Shown: positions 44,286 through 53,829, counted from the first letter of the stretch. The stretch: 64,000 bases of DNA from JBBSOK01 sp965219125 (GCA_965219125.1 CBDCMO010000002.1:186001-250000); one strand, 5' to 3'. The notes: a model not told the origin generated them from the sequence alone. Translations and numbers: made by a program.

Positions 44286-44852
44286 ATGGCAACATCATCA
44301 GATATTAGAAAAGGATTATGCATTCGTTACAACAACGATATCTTCAAAATAATTGAATTTTTACACGTAAAACCAGGTAAAGGTCCAGCCTTTGTAAGAA
44401 CTAAATTGCGAAGCGTGACTTCCGGAAAAGTTATAGATAATACATTTTCAGCCGGACATAAAATTGATGATGTTCGTGTGGAAACACACAAATTTCAATT
44501 TTTATATAACGAAGGTGAATTCTACCATTTTATGAATACGGAAGATTATTCGCAAATTAGATTGCTAAAAGATGCGCTTGATGTACCTGAACTTATGAAA
44601 GAAGGCGAAATTGTGACCGTAATTATTAACACGGAAGACAATGTACCACTTTCTGTTGAAATGCCCGCACACGTTGTTTTGCAAGTAACTTCTACTGAAC
44701 CTGGGGTAAAAGGAAATACAGCTACAAATGCCACAAAACCAGCAATTGTAGAAACTGGGGCAGAAGTTAATGTTCCATTATTTATTAACGAAGGCGATAA
44801 AATTAGAATTGATACTGAAAAAGGACAGTATCAGGAACGTATGAAAGAATAG
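44286..44852 (+). CDS. efp: Elongation factor P
   Basis: A 188-residue three-domain translation factor. The tip lysine that can be modified lies in the loop KPGKGPAFVRTK, and the C-terminal oligonucleotide-binding domain ends INEGDKIRIDTEKGQYQERM. It relieves ribosome stalling at polyproline. The start is ATG at 44286 (MATSSDIRKG), which gives the usual 188 residues; an in-frame ATG inside the upstream hairpin loop at 44271 would add five residues. It sits inside the lipid A gene run. Confidence 0.95.
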   Translation: MATSSDIRKGLCIRYNNDIFKIIEFLHVKPGKGPAFVRTKLRSVTSGKVIDNTFSAGHKIDDVRVETHKFQFLYNEGEFYHFMNTEDYSQIRLLKDALDVPELMKEGEIVTVIINTEDNVPLSVEMPAHVVLQVTSTEPGVKGNTATNATKPAIVETGAEVNVPLFINEGDKIRIDTEKGQYQERMKE

Positions 44853-44918
44853 GGTTTCTTTAACATACATTATCTTCAAAGGTTTCTATTTTTAGATTCT
44901 TAAAGCTAACACACAAAA

Positions 44919-45857
44919 TTGAAATTTCCAACTTCCCATTTATTAAAAGATATCGCTTCTATATTAGGTTGCGAATATATTGGTGACGAAAATATGGCAG
45001 TTTTGGGTATGAATGAAATTCACGTTGTCGAACCTGGCGATATTGTTTTTGTAGACCATCCAAAATATTATGATAAGGCCCTTCAATCTGCTGCAACCAT
45101 AATTCTTATAAATAAAAAAGTAGATTGTCCTGAAGGGAAAGCACTTTTACTTTCAGAAGATCCTTTTAGGGATTTCAATAAACTTACGCAGCATTTTAGA
45201 CCTTTTCAAGCTTCAAATGTTGCTATTTCTTCTTCCGCAGTAATTGGAAAAAATACAATTATTCAACCAAATGTTTTTGTTGGCAACAATGTAAAAATTG
45301 GTAATAACTGTTTAATTCATAGTAATGTTTGTATTTACGATAATACTATTATTGGTAATAATGTGAATATTCACGCAGGTTGTATTTTAGGTGGAGATGC
45401 TTTTTATTATAAAAATAGACCAGAAAAGTTTGATAAATTAATTAGCGGCGGCAACGTTGTAATTGAAGATGATGTAGATTTGGGAGCACTTTGCACAATT
45501 GATAAAGGAGTTACGGCTTCAACAACAATAGGCGCAGGTTCAAAACTGGATAATCAAGTTCAAGTTGGGCACGATACAGTAATTGGTAAAAGGTGTTTAA
45601 TTGCCTCACAAACTGGTATCGCTGGTTGCGTGATTATTAAAGATTTTGTAACAATATGGGGTCAAGTTGGTATAACTAGCGGAATAACAATTGGCGAAAA
45701 AGCAGTAATTTCTGCACAAAGCGGCGTTAGCAAATCGTTGGAAGGTCATAAAAGTTATTTTGGCACTCCAGCTGACGATTTTAGAAAAAAATACAAGGAA
45801 TTGGCGGCTATCCGTCAAATTCCAGAACTTATAGCAAAAATTGATAAATTATCATGA
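44919..45857 (+). CDS. Second LpxD-like hexapeptide acyltransferase
   Basis: A 312-residue paralogue of lpxD with a uridine-domain-like N-terminus and hexapeptide repeats (IGKNTIIQPNVFVGNNVKIG). The histidine equivalent to the LpxD catalyst is kept (DNQVQVGHDTVIG), but the second conserved histidine, IAGHIII in the first copy, is changed to ITSGITI, and the ADGFGF segment reads GGDAFYYK. It may have another substrate. The start is TTG at 44919 (MKFPTSHLLK). The last bases overlap the NTF2-like gene. Confidence 0.82.
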   Translation: MKFPTSHLLKDIASILGCEYIGDENMAVLGMNEIHVVEPGDIVFVDHPKYYDKALQSAATIILINKKVDCPEGKALLLSEDPFRDFNKLTQHFRPFQASNVAISSSAVIGKNTIIQPNVFVGNNVKIGNNCLIHSNVCIYDNTIIGNNVNIHAGCILGGDAFYYKNRPEKFDKLISGGNVVIEDDVDLGALCTIDKGVTASTTIGAGSKLDNQVQVGHDTVIGKRCLIASQTGIAGCVIIKDFVTIWGQVGITSGITIGEKAVISAQSGVSKSLEGHKSYFGTPADDFRKKYKELAAIRQIPELIAKIDKLS

Positions 45858-46267
45858 GCAACGAATCAAAAGAATTAGTTCGGGAATTTTATAGGAGTAA
45901 CATTTTAAAGGACGACGGTGTTTTAGAAAAATTTTTCCATCCAGAAATTACACTAATCTGGAATAGTGCTAACGGATTAAGCATTCTTAATTTTGACGAT
46001 CTGCAAAATTTCTTTGCTGAAATTAGACGCTCATATGAAGATTTGAGAATAGAAGTAAGCCATATTCTTGCCGACGGCCCGCACGTAACAATACGTTACA
46101 AATATTACATTAGAACAATGGAAAATCCTGATGAAGAATTAGGCATCGCACATTTTATTGCAATTTGGGAGGTAAAAGACGGTAAAATTTATCGCGGATA
46201 TCAGGTAAGTCAACCTGTTAACGATAATGATGATACAAACGAAAGCTACCATAGAGTTAAGGTATAA
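45854..46267 (+). CDS. NTF2-like (SnoaL-type) protein
   Basis: A 137-residue protein with the NTF2-like layout: a helix (KELVREFYRSNIL), PEITLIWNSANG, and beta strands with HFIAIWEVKDGKIYRGYQVSQ. Members bind small ligands or act as isomerases or hydrolases. It overlaps the second lpxD by 4 nt (ATGA), so it is translationally coupled and may act with it. The active-site residues are not clear enough to predict a reaction. Confidence 0.8.
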   Translation: MSNESKELVREFYRSNILKDDGVLEKFFHPEITLIWNSANGLSILNFDDLQNFFAEIRRSYEDLRIEVSHILADGPHVTIRYKYYIRTMENPDEELGIAHFIAIWEVKDGKIYRGYQVSQPVNDNDDTNESYHRVKV

Positions 46268-46283
46268 TCTATTCTTAATTTAA

Positions 46284-46291
46284 TATCTTTG
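46284..46291 (+). promoter_or_regulatory. Candidate -7 promoter box of sucD
   Basis: TATCTTTG fits TAnnTTTG, 79 nt before the sucD ATG and 17 nt after the preceding stop. No -33 element is obvious. Confidence 0.4.
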
Positions 46292-46370
46292 CACACTTCA
46301 TAAAATTGTATTTATAATTTTATGTGATGAAAAACTTTCAAATAGAAATAAATAACAGAAAAAATAAATA

Positions 46371-47243
46371 ATGAGCGTTTTAGTAAACAAAAATTCCAAA
46401 ATAATAGTTCAAGGTTTTACAGGTAGTGAAGGTACTTTTCACGCAGAACAAATGATTGAATACGGTACAAATGTTGTTGGTGGTGTAACACCAAATAAAG
46501 GTGGACAAACGCATTTGGACAAACAAGTTTTTAATACGGTTGAAGATGCTGTAAAAGAAACTGGCGCAGATACCAGTATTATTTTTGTTCCACCAGCTTT
46601 TGCGGCAGATGCAATTATGGAAGCGGCAGATGCGGGCATTAAAGTTATTATTACTATTACCGAAGGTATTCCAACAGCAGATATGATAAAAGTAGCTGCT
46701 TACATAAAAAATAAAGATTGCAGATTGGTTGGCCCAAATTGTCCGGGCGTTATTACGCCAGGCGAAGCTAAAGTTGGTATTATGCCAGGTTTTGTATTTA
46801 AAAAAGGAAAAGTTGGAATTGTTTCAAAATCGGGAACGCTTACGTATGAAGCTGCAGATCAAGTTGTAAAACAAGGTTTGGGAATAACTACAGCAATCGG
46901 AATAGGGGGAGATCCAATTATTGGAACAACAACAAAGGAAGCGGTTGAAATGTTAATAAACGATCCGGAAACTGAAGCTGTAGTTATGATTGGCGAAATT
47001 GGAGGTCAATTAGAAGCTGAAGCTGCGCGTTGGTATAAAGCAAGTGGCAGCAAAAAACCGGTTGTAGGTTTTATAGCTGGCGAAACTGCTCCAGCAGGAA
47101 GAACAATGGGTCACGCAGGTGCAATTGTTGGTGGTAGTGATGACACTGCACAAGCAAAAAAACAAATTTTGAGAGAGTGCGGTATTCACGTTGTTGAATC
47201 TCCAGCTGAAATTGGAAAAAAAGTAAAAGAAGTTATGGGATAA
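46371..47243 (+). CDS. sucD: Succinate--CoA ligase subunit alpha
   Basis: A 290-residue enzyme subunit: CoA-binding GFTGSEGTFHAEQM, the phosphohistidine H248 in GRTMGHAGAIV, and GPNCPGVITP. It pairs with SucC to interconvert succinyl-CoA and succinate with ATP or GTP formation in the TCA cycle. sucC is not in the window, as often in flavobacteria. It ends before a terminator. Confidence 0.96.
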   Translation: MSVLVNKNSKIIVQGFTGSEGTFHAEQMIEYGTNVVGGVTPNKGGQTHLDKQVFNTVEDAVKETGADTSIIFVPPAFAADAIMEAADAGIKVIITITEGIPTADMIKVAAYIKNKDCRLVGPNCPGVITPGEAKVGIMPGFVFKKGKVGIVSKSGTLTYEAADQVVKQGLGITTAIGIGGDPIIGTTTKEAVEMLINDPETEAVVMIGEIGGQLEAEAARWYKASGSKKPVVGFIAGETAPAGRTMGHAGAIVGGSDDTAQAKKQILRECGIHVVESPAEIGKKVKEVMG

Positions 47244-47261
47244 TCCCTAAATACTAAATTG

Positions 47262-47293
47262 AAAGCCCTGTTTATTTAGCAGGGCTTTTTTTA
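47262..47293 (+). terminator. Rho-independent terminator of sucD
   Basis: AAAGCCCTG pairs with CAGGGCTTT around a 9-nt loop and is followed by a run of seven T residues, 18 nt after the sucD stop. Confidence 0.9.
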
Positions 47294-47346
47294 TGGCGTT
47301 ACGAGGCCATTTTGCTATATTTGAAAACATACTAAACTAACCTATT

Positions 47347-48093
47347 ATGAAATTATTAGAAGGAAAAACAGCAATAATTACAGGTGGAAGCCGCGGAATT
47401 GGTAAAGGTATTGTTGAAGCTTTTGTAAATCACGGCGCAAACGTAGCATTTACATACAGCAGCTCGTCTGCATCGGCAGATGAACTGGCCCAAGATTTAT
47501 CTAAAAGTGGTGCAAAAGTAAAAGCTTATAAAAGCGACGCCGCCAGTTTTTCTGAATCTGAAATCTTGGCAACACAAGTTCTGTCAGATTTTGAAAGCAT
47601 TGACATTTTGGTAAACAATGCAGGAATTACAAAGGATAACTTACTAATGCGAATGAGCGAAGCAGATTTTGATACGGTTATTGAAGTTAATTTGAAATCT
47701 GTTTTTAATATGACTAAAGCCGTTCAAAAAACGATGTTGAAGCAACGGAAAGGTTCTATAATTAATATGAGTTCGGTAGTTGGATTAAAGGGTAATGCAG
47801 GACAAACAAATTATGCAGCATCAAAAGCTGGGATTATTGGTTTTTCAAAATCGGTTGCGCTCGAGCTTGGTTCTCGAAATATTCGCTGTAATGTTATTGC
47901 GCCCGGTTTTATTGAAACTGAAATGACAGGCAAGTTAGATGCAGCAACCGTACAAATGTGGCGAGATGGCATTCCGCTGAAAAGAGGAGGCTCGCCGGAA
48001 GATATTGCAAATGCCTGCGTATTTTTAGGCAGTGAACTTTCAGCTTACATAACAGGACAAGTATTGCAGGTTGACGGCGGGATGTTGACGTAA
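47347..48093 (+). CDS. fabG: 3-oxoacyl-ACP reductase
   Basis: A 248-residue short-chain dehydrogenase: NADP-binding TGGSRGIGKG (residues 12-21), NNAG (90-93), catalytic serine in NMSS (S142/S143), Y156 and K160 in NYAASKAG. The C-terminal VLQVDGGMLT is typical of FabG. It reduces 3-oxoacyl-ACP in fatty acid elongation, consistent with the lipid A and FabZ genes nearby. Related reductases share these motifs, so FabG is the likely but not the only reading. Confidence 0.9.
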   Translation: MKLLEGKTAIITGGSRGIGKGIVEAFVNHGANVAFTYSSSSASADELAQDLSKSGAKVKAYKSDAASFSESEILATQVLSDFESIDILVNNAGITKDNLLMRMSEADFDTVIEVNLKSVFNMTKAVQKTMLKQRKGSIINMSSVVGLKGNAGQTNYAASKAGIIGFSKSVALELGSRNIRCNVIAPGFIETEMTGKLDAATVQMWRDGIPLKRGGSPEDIANACVFLGSELSAYITGQVLQVDGGMLT

Positions 48094-48110
48094 AAAAAAG
48101 TCGCATTTTA

Positions 48111-48126
48111 CAGTGGCAGTGTACAG
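48111..48126 (+). repeat. Post-stop intergenic repeat, diverged copy
   Basis: CAGTGGCAGTGTACAG lies 18 nt after the fabG stop and matches part of the repeat at 8204-8230 (CAGTGGCAGTTTGCAG) at 14 of 16 positions. Confidence 0.4.
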
Positions 48127-48149
48127 TTTTGGTCGGTGGTTCGGTACAA

Positions 48150-48183
48150 TTTTTAAAATTTGACGAAAGTCAAATTTTAAAAA
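48150..48183. repeat. Perfect 15-bp hairpin with GAAA tetraloop
   Basis: TTTTTAAAATTTGAC and its exact reverse complement flank a GAAA loop. A smaller hairpin (TTTCTGAA and TTCAGAAA with a 6-nt loop) follows at 48201-48222. They lie between fabG and the VWA gene. The stem is AT-rich with no clear T tract beyond it, so it may be a terminator, an attenuator or a repeat. Confidence 0.55.
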
Positions 48184-48324
48184 TCACTCACTAGCCTTTA
48201 TTTCTGAATTTTCGTTCAGAAAATTACTTTAACAAATTTTTGAAAGTCCATTTTTTTGCAGGTAACTGAACTTTTAAACTGCATCGACTTTCTTAAACCA
48301 TAACCTCGAAATTAAAAACATTTA

Positions 48325-50358
48325 ATGTACGCTGAAACAATCCTCTATATAATTATCGCAGCAATCATTGCTTTTGCTTTGGCTCTTTTTATGTATGGTT
48401 ACAAAAGCAAATATTCTTCGAAATTAAACTGGCTTTTTGGAACGCTTCGGTTTATTTCTTTATTTTCTATTTTGCTGCTTTTAATAAATCCGAAGTTTAC
48501 TAAAAATTCCTACACCACAATTAAACCAAAACTTTCGGTATTAATGGACAATTCATCTTCTATTAAAGAACTTAACCAAACTGAAAGTGTTAATTATAGT
48601 CTTAAACAATTCAAAGAAAATAGTTCGCTTTCAAAGAAATTTGACATTTCTTATTTTTCATTTGGAAGCGATATAAATCAAAACGATTTGATTTCATTTT
48701 CAGAAAAAAACACTAATATATCTAAGGCATTATCAACTGTTAATGAAGTTACAGAAAATGAAATAGCGCCAATAATTCTATTAAGTGACGGAAACCAAAC
48801 TGTTGGAAATGATTATGAATTTTCCGCTTCAAGCCTTAAAAATAAAGTCTTCCCCATTATTTTGGGCGATAGTATTGAATACACAGACCTTAAAATTGAA
48901 CAGGTAAATTCAAACAGATACGCATTTTTAAAAAATCAATTTCCGGTTGAGGTTATTATAACTTATAGCGGAAATGAAAACGTAACTTCCCAATATCAAA
49001 TTACACAAGGCAATGCCGTTCTGCATAAAGAAAATGTGACTTTTAGTCCTACGAATAATTCTAAAACTATTGGTGTTTTGCTTACTGCAAATTCAGTTGG
49101 TCTTCAAAAATATACGGCGCAAATTGTTCCACTTTCGGATGAAAAAAATAAAGTAAATAATAACAAGCAGTTTGCGGTTGAAGTTATAGATCAAGCAACC
49201 AATATACTGTTGGTCAGCAATATCGAGCATCCAGATTTGGGCGCGATAAAAAAGGCGGTTTCCAGCAATGAACAACGATCAATCAGCATCAAAAAACCAT
49301 CGGAAGCTGAAGCTGTTTTGAATGATTTTCAACTAATTATCCTCTATCAACCCGACAGTAGTTTTCAGAAATTATATGCCGAAATTTCAACTTTGAATAA
49401 AAATACGCTGGTAATTTCGGGATTAAATACAGATTGGAATTTTCTGAACAAAGCACAGAAAATATTCAACAAAGAAGAAAATACGCAAACAGATGAAGTG
49501 CAGGGCGAGTTGAATTCGAATTTTGGTCCTTTTGCGGTTGAAGATATTGGATTTGCAGATTTTAGACCGCTTAAAACATTCTTCGGAAGTTTACAAGTTA
49601 CCGTGCCGCACGAAATTCTGTTGAAGCAAACCATAAATAGTATAGCTTCTGGTGATGCATTAATTGCAACTGCCGAAATTAATGGAACGCGACACGCAAT
49701 TTGGGATGGCGAAGGTATTTGGAAATGGCGCGCCCAATCGTTTATAAATAGCAACGATTATAAACAATTTGATGATTTTTTTGGACAGATTATTCAATAT
49801 TTAGCTTCAAATAAACGCCGGAGTAGGTTAGAAGTGAGCAATGAAACCTTTTACTACAATAATTTGGATATAAAAGTTTCAGCACAATATTTTGATGAAA
49901 ATTTTGCATTTAATCCGAATGCATCTTTGGAAATTAATGTTTCAAATAAAGAGACTGAAGCCAAAACGGTTTTTCCGATGTTGCTTAAAAATAATTATTA
50001 CGAAGTAGATTTAAACACCTTGGCGGCTGGCGAATATTCATTTACTGTTTCCGTGAAAGGGGAAGAAATTTCAAGAAGTGGCAGTTTTACAATCTTGGAT
50101 TATAATGTTGAACAGCAATTTTTAAATGCGAATGTTTCAAAATTGCAACGTTTGGCGAGCAATACAAATGCCAAAGCATATTTTGTAAATCAAACAGATA
50201 TCCTTATAAAAGACCTATTGGCGGACGAAACATTCAAATCTATTCAAAAAAACGAAGTAAAAACCGTACCTTTAGTGGATTGGAAATATCTTCTCACAAT
50301 CATCGTTCTCGCACTTTCGGCGGAATGGTTTATCAGAAAGTATAACGGTTTAATTTAA
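48325..50358 (+). CDS. VWA-like membrane protein
   Basis: A 677-residue protein with two N-terminal membrane helices (about residues 5-25 and 40-55), a VWA-like domain with DxSxS at D75, S77 and S79, a long periplasmic region of predicted beta-sandwich domains, and a last membrane helix (LLTIIVLALSAEWF). It resembles the BatA-like protein at 2555-4480 in plan and is probably a distant homologue. The prohibitin-like gene follows after 13 nt, so the two form a likely unit. Function unknown. Confidence 0.75.
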   Translation: MYAETILYIIIAAIIAFALALFMYGYKSKYSSKLNWLFGTLRFISLFSILLLLINPKFTKNSYTTIKPKLSVLMDNSSSIKELNQTESVNYSLKQFKENSSLSKKFDISYFSFGSDINQNDLISFSEKNTNISKALSTVNEVTENEIAPIILLSDGNQTVGNDYEFSASSLKNKVFPIILGDSIEYTDLKIEQVNSNRYAFLKNQFPVEVIITYSGNENVTSQYQITQGNAVLHKENVTFSPTNNSKTIGVLLTANSVGLQKYTAQIVPLSDEKNKVNNNKQFAVEVIDQATNILLVSNIEHPDLGAIKKAVSSNEQRSISIKKPSEAEAVLNDFQLIILYQPDSSFQKLYAEISTLNKNTLVISGLNTDWNFLNKAQKIFNKEENTQTDEVQGELNSNFGPFAVEDIGFADFRPLKTFFGSLQVTVPHEILLKQTINSIASGDALIATAEINGTRHAIWDGEGIWKWRAQSFINSNDYKQFDDFFGQIIQYLASNKRRSRLEVSNETFYYNNLDIKVSAQYFDENFAFNPNASLEINVSNKETEAKTVFPMLLKNNYYEVDLNTLAAGEYSFTVSVKGEEISRSGSFTILDYNVEQQFLNANVSKLQRLASNTNAKAYFVNQTDILIKDLLADETFKSIQKNEVKTVPLVDWKYLLTIIVLALSAEWFIRKYNGLI

Positions 50359-50371
50359 ATAAAACACATTG

Positions 50372-51184
50372 ATGGAAAAATTACCTAAAATTGGAATACC
50401 CTTAATTATTGGAATAATATTATTAATTATAGTTTTGGCAAAGTCTATAGTGACTATTGGTTCCGGTGAAGCCGGGGTGCTTTATAAACTATCAAGTGGA
50501 GTTGTAACTGACGAGCCACCTTTAAGTGAAGGATTTCACATTATTGCGCCTTGGAATACTGTCTTCATTTATGAAGTAAGACAACAAGAACTTTTTGAAA
50601 AAATGAAAGTGCTATCTTCAAACGGGCTTGAAATTACCATTGACGCCTCAGCTTGGTATGAGCCGGTTTATAAAGATTTGGGAAATTTGCACCAAACACT
50701 TGGCGAAAATTATCTTGAAAGGGTTATAAAACCAGCGATTTTTAGTGCTGCACGAAGTGTGGTTGGCCGCTACACGCCAGAGCAATTGTACTCAAGCAAG
50801 CGTGATGCAATTCAAGATGAAATTTATGAAGAAACCAAAAAAATTCTTGATAAACAATATGTACAATTAAACGAAGTGTTGGTAAGAGATGTTACGTTGC
50901 CAATGACGATTAGAGAAGCGATTGAGCGTAAACTAAAACAAGAACAGGAATCGTTGGAATATGAATTTAGATTGGTAACCGCCAGCAAAGAAGCCGAAAA
51001 GGTAATAATCGAGGCGCAGGGAAAAGCAGAGTCCAACCGAATTTTAAGCGCCTCTCTTACCGATAAAATCCTTCAAGATAAAGGAATAGATGCCACCATG
51101 AAATTGGCAGAATCGCCAAACAGCAAAGTAATTGTAATTGGAAGTGGCGATAGTGGTTTGCCTATTATTTTGGGGAATCAGTAG
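50372..51184 (+). CDS. SPFH/prohibitin-family protein
   Basis: A 270-residue protein with one N-terminal membrane helix (IGIPLIIGIILLIIVLAKSIV), a band-7 domain (GSGEAGVLYKLSSGV, RVIKPAIFSAARSVVGRYTPEQLYSSKRD) and a coiled-coil C-terminus (EAEKVIIEAQGKAESNRIL). It would form ring-like membrane complexes, possibly controlling proteolysis or membrane order. The frame could start with TTG at 50369, but the ATG at 50372 follows directly and is preferred. It lies 13 nt after the VWA gene. Confidence 0.9.
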   Translation: MEKLPKIGIPLIIGIILLIIVLAKSIVTIGSGEAGVLYKLSSGVVTDEPPLSEGFHIIAPWNTVFIYEVRQQELFEKMKVLSSNGLEITIDASAWYEPVYKDLGNLHQTLGENYLERVIKPAIFSAARSVVGRYTPEQLYSSKRDAIQDEIYEETKKILDKQYVQLNEVLVRDVTLPMTIREAIERKLKQEQESLEYEFRLVTASKEAEKVIIEAQGKAESNRILSASLTDKILQDKGIDATMKLAESPNSKVIVIGSGDSGLPIILGNQ

Positions 51185-51232
51185 GTTGGTTTCGTATATA
51201 TACCCGTTTTATGCAATTGATGAATGACTAAT

Positions 51233-51569
51233 ATGGATTATAAAAATTGGAAACCTAAAAAATGGTTAACGGATTTTTCGGAAACTGAATGGTTGTTTAT
51301 GGAATCTTTATATCGACAATACTTCAAATCTAATCATTACACTTTCTGACAATGAAAAAAATTTATTTGAAGTCGCTTATGTTAATCATCCTGCCTATCG
51401 AAATATTTTTGAACAGTATAGGCTTAATCTTTGGGGAATTATAGACCAAAAAAAATGGACTGGATTAGGTAATTCCTGGATAGTTGAAAATTCTGATTGG
51501 CTTGAAAATCTAATTGATTCTGAACCTTTGATATCTCATCACGAAGGAAATCTAAAACACTTTTTATAA
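51233..51569 (+). pseudogene. Frameshifted small protein gene
   Basis: Two frames read as one protein broken near 51303-51315. The first gives MDYKNWKPKKWLTDF up to WLFMESLY. The second, shifted by one base, runs LYIDNTSNLIITLSDNEKN through YRNIFEQYRLNLWGIIDQ and ISHHEGNLKHFL to the stop at 51567-51569. Together they would be about 112 residues. I recognise no family. The 51185-51806 interval holds nothing else that I can support; it is AT-rich. Confidence 0.55.
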
Positions 51570-51806
51570 TTACTCAAAATGATGTCCTAGAAATCTTATA
51601 AAGTGATAAAAATCCGCTAATTACAAAAAGGAAAACTTAATTAATTTTCATAAATATTAAAAACTGCATACAATACATTGTATAATTAATTGCTTTGGAT
51701 TGTGTTTATCTGGAAAATACCTCCGGAATTTTCTCTAGCAATTACTTGTTTACTAAATTGGTTCCTAACCTCGCAACTAATTATACAACAAACCTTGAAA
51801 ATTACA

Positions 51807-53534
51807 CTACCTAATCTTCTTCCAAACCCAAATTAAACTTCCACTACATACAATTGCAACGGCTGCAAGTACAAATGCAGTCACCTGTTTTCCGTAAATA
51901 AAATAACCCGTACTAAATAAAAAACTATAAGTACCAATCACGCCCAAGAAAAAGGCTACGACTTTATAACCCATATTATGAAATTTTCCTTCGTCCCTAA
52001 ATATAAGGTTTTCAAATTTTTCTATAGTTTCCTTGTCGGTGCTGTCGGAAAGTAGGGTTACCAAAATCCAGCCAATAGTTGTAATTACAACGCCAATTAT
52101 AAGTTGCCAATATCCGGCAATTTCGAATAATGGATTTTCAAGTTTACCGTTTATAAAGAAAAATATGGCAATAACAAAAGATATAACCATTGCCGCAATC
52201 TCGCTGTACGGATTTATTTTTCGCCAAAACCAACGCAGAATAAATAACAAACCTGTACCTGCGCCAATTTGAAGTAATAAATCAAAAACATCTTTCGCCG
52301 ATTTTAAATAGAAAGAAAATAAAGCAGCGCAAAGCATTAACAACACCGTTGAAATACGGCCAACCAATACTTTCTGCTTTTCGGAAGCTGTTTTATTAAT
52401 AAACCTTCCATAAAAATCGTTTACTATATAGGAACTTCCCCAGTTTAACTGTGTAGAAATAGTACTCATAAATGCGGCAATTAGTGAAAGCATTACCAAC
52501 CCGATTAATCCTGCCGGCAAATAGGTCATCATTGCTGCGTAGGCAACGTCATCGCCACGCATTGCAGGATCTAGATTTGGGAAAGTTGTTGCGATACTAT
52601 CAAGATTTGGGAAAATTACCAAAGATGCCAAACCGACCAAAATCCACGGCCAAGGTCTTATTGCGTAATGCGCAAAATTAAAAAGTAAGGTTGCCCAAGT
52701 TGCATTTTTTTCATCTTTTGCTGCTAACATTCGTTGGGCAATGTAACCGCCGCCGCCAGGTTCTGCGCCCGGATACCAAGTGCTCCACCATTGTACTGCG
52801 AATGGAATGATGAATAAGGTTATCAACATTTCGGTATTGCTAAAATCTGGCAGAATGTTAAGTTTTCCAGCAACATTTGGATGAGTCAATAACTGTGAAA
52901 GTCCACCAATTTCTGGAATATTCAAAATATAAACCGTCGCCCAAATTGAACCGGTCATCGCAATAATAAATTGAACTAAGTCGGTTATCAAAACGCCTTT
53001 TAAGCCACCGAGTGAGGAATAGATTACAACAATAATTGAAGAGTAGAGTAGTGCTTCTTCCTGCGAAACGCCTAATAAGATATTGGCAATTTTTGCTCCT
53101 GCCAAACAAACGCCAGCCATTGTAATTACGTTGAAAATTACACCCAAATAAATGGCGCGAAATCCTCGTAAAAAACCTGCCGCTTTGCCCGAATATCTAA
53201 GTTCATAAAATTCTAAATCTGTATTGATTCCGGAACGTCGCCAAAGTTTTGCGTAAAAAAATACTGTTAACATTCCCGTTAATAAAAATGCCCACCAAAC
53301 CCAGTTTCCCGAAACGCCGTTTTGCCTAACCAATTCTGTTACCAAGCCCGGCGTATCTGCAGCAAAGGTTGTTGCCACCATAGAAATTCCCAAAAGCCAC
53401 CAAGGCATATTCCTGCCGGAAAGAAAAAACTCTTGCGTATTTTTCCCGGATTTTTTGGAAACTACAATTCCGATTACCAAGAAGACAATGAGAAAAAAAA
53501 TGATGAGTGCCCAATCTAGCGCTTCTAAATGCAT
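51807..53534 (-). CDS. Sodium/solute symporter (SSS family)
   Basis: A 575-residue transporter with about 13-14 membrane helices. The opening LDWALIIFFLIVFLVIGIVVSKK, the FFLSGRNMPWWLLGISMVAT segment and the FAADTPG region are those of the sodium:solute symporter family. Several flavobacterial members are annotated as sugar or sialic-acid-type symporters, but the substrate cannot be inferred here. There is no neighbouring catabolic gene. It is flanked by the broken gene and the parD promoter region. Confidence 0.88.
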   Translation of the reverse strand: MHLEALDWALIIFFLIVFLVIGIVVSKKSGKNTQEFFLSGRNMPWWLLGISMVATTFAADTPGLVTELVRQNGVSGNWVWWAFLLTGMLTVFFYAKLWRRSGINTDLEFYELRYSGKAAGFLRGFRAIYLGVIFNVITMAGVCLAGAKIANILLGVSQEEALLYSSIIVVIYSSLGGLKGVLITDLVQFIIAMTGSIWATVYILNIPEIGGLSQLLTHPNVAGKLNILPDFSNTEMLITLFIIPFAVQWWSTWYPGAEPGGGGYIAQRMLAAKDEKNATWATLLFNFAHYAIRPWPWILVGLASLVIFPNLDSIATTFPNLDPAMRGDDVAYAAMMTYLPAGLIGLVMLSLIAAFMSTISTQLNWGSSYIVNDFYGRFINKTASEKQKVLVGRISTVLLMLCAALFSFYLKSAKDVFDLLLQIGAGTGLLFILRWFWRKINPYSEIAAMVISFVIAIFFFINGKLENPLFEIAGYWQLIIGVVITTIGWILVTLLSDSTDKETIEKFENLIFRDEGKFHNMGYKVVAFFLGVIGTYSFLFSTGYFIYGKQVTAFVLAAVAIVCSGSLIWVWKKIR

Positions 53535-53783
53535 TGTTTATTAATTTGAATTCAGACTTTGAAAGTAATTAATTTATAGTTTTGATGTTAATAGCCGAAG
53601 AGAATTTTTTACATATTTCTCAACATTTTCATCAATTGTATTTTATGTTTTATTAGCCATTTTTTGATATTTTTTATTAAAGAGACAGATAGTATACGAA
53701 TTATTTCTTGAATATAAAAGTTGCTTTTATTTGCAGTTAAAAGATTTTTAGTCGCCAAATAATGGAATATAAATTTTTTAAAA

Positions 53784-53813
53784 TTTGAATTGATACATCT
53801 TGATGTAAATTTG
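53784..53813 (+). promoter_or_regulatory. Bacteroidota-type promoter of parD
   Basis: TTTG at 53784-53787 and TAAATTTG at 53806-53813 with an 18-nt spacer fit the -33/-7 consensus, 16 nt before the parD ATG. Confidence 0.6.
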
Positions 53814-53829
53814 CACCAAACTGAAAATT

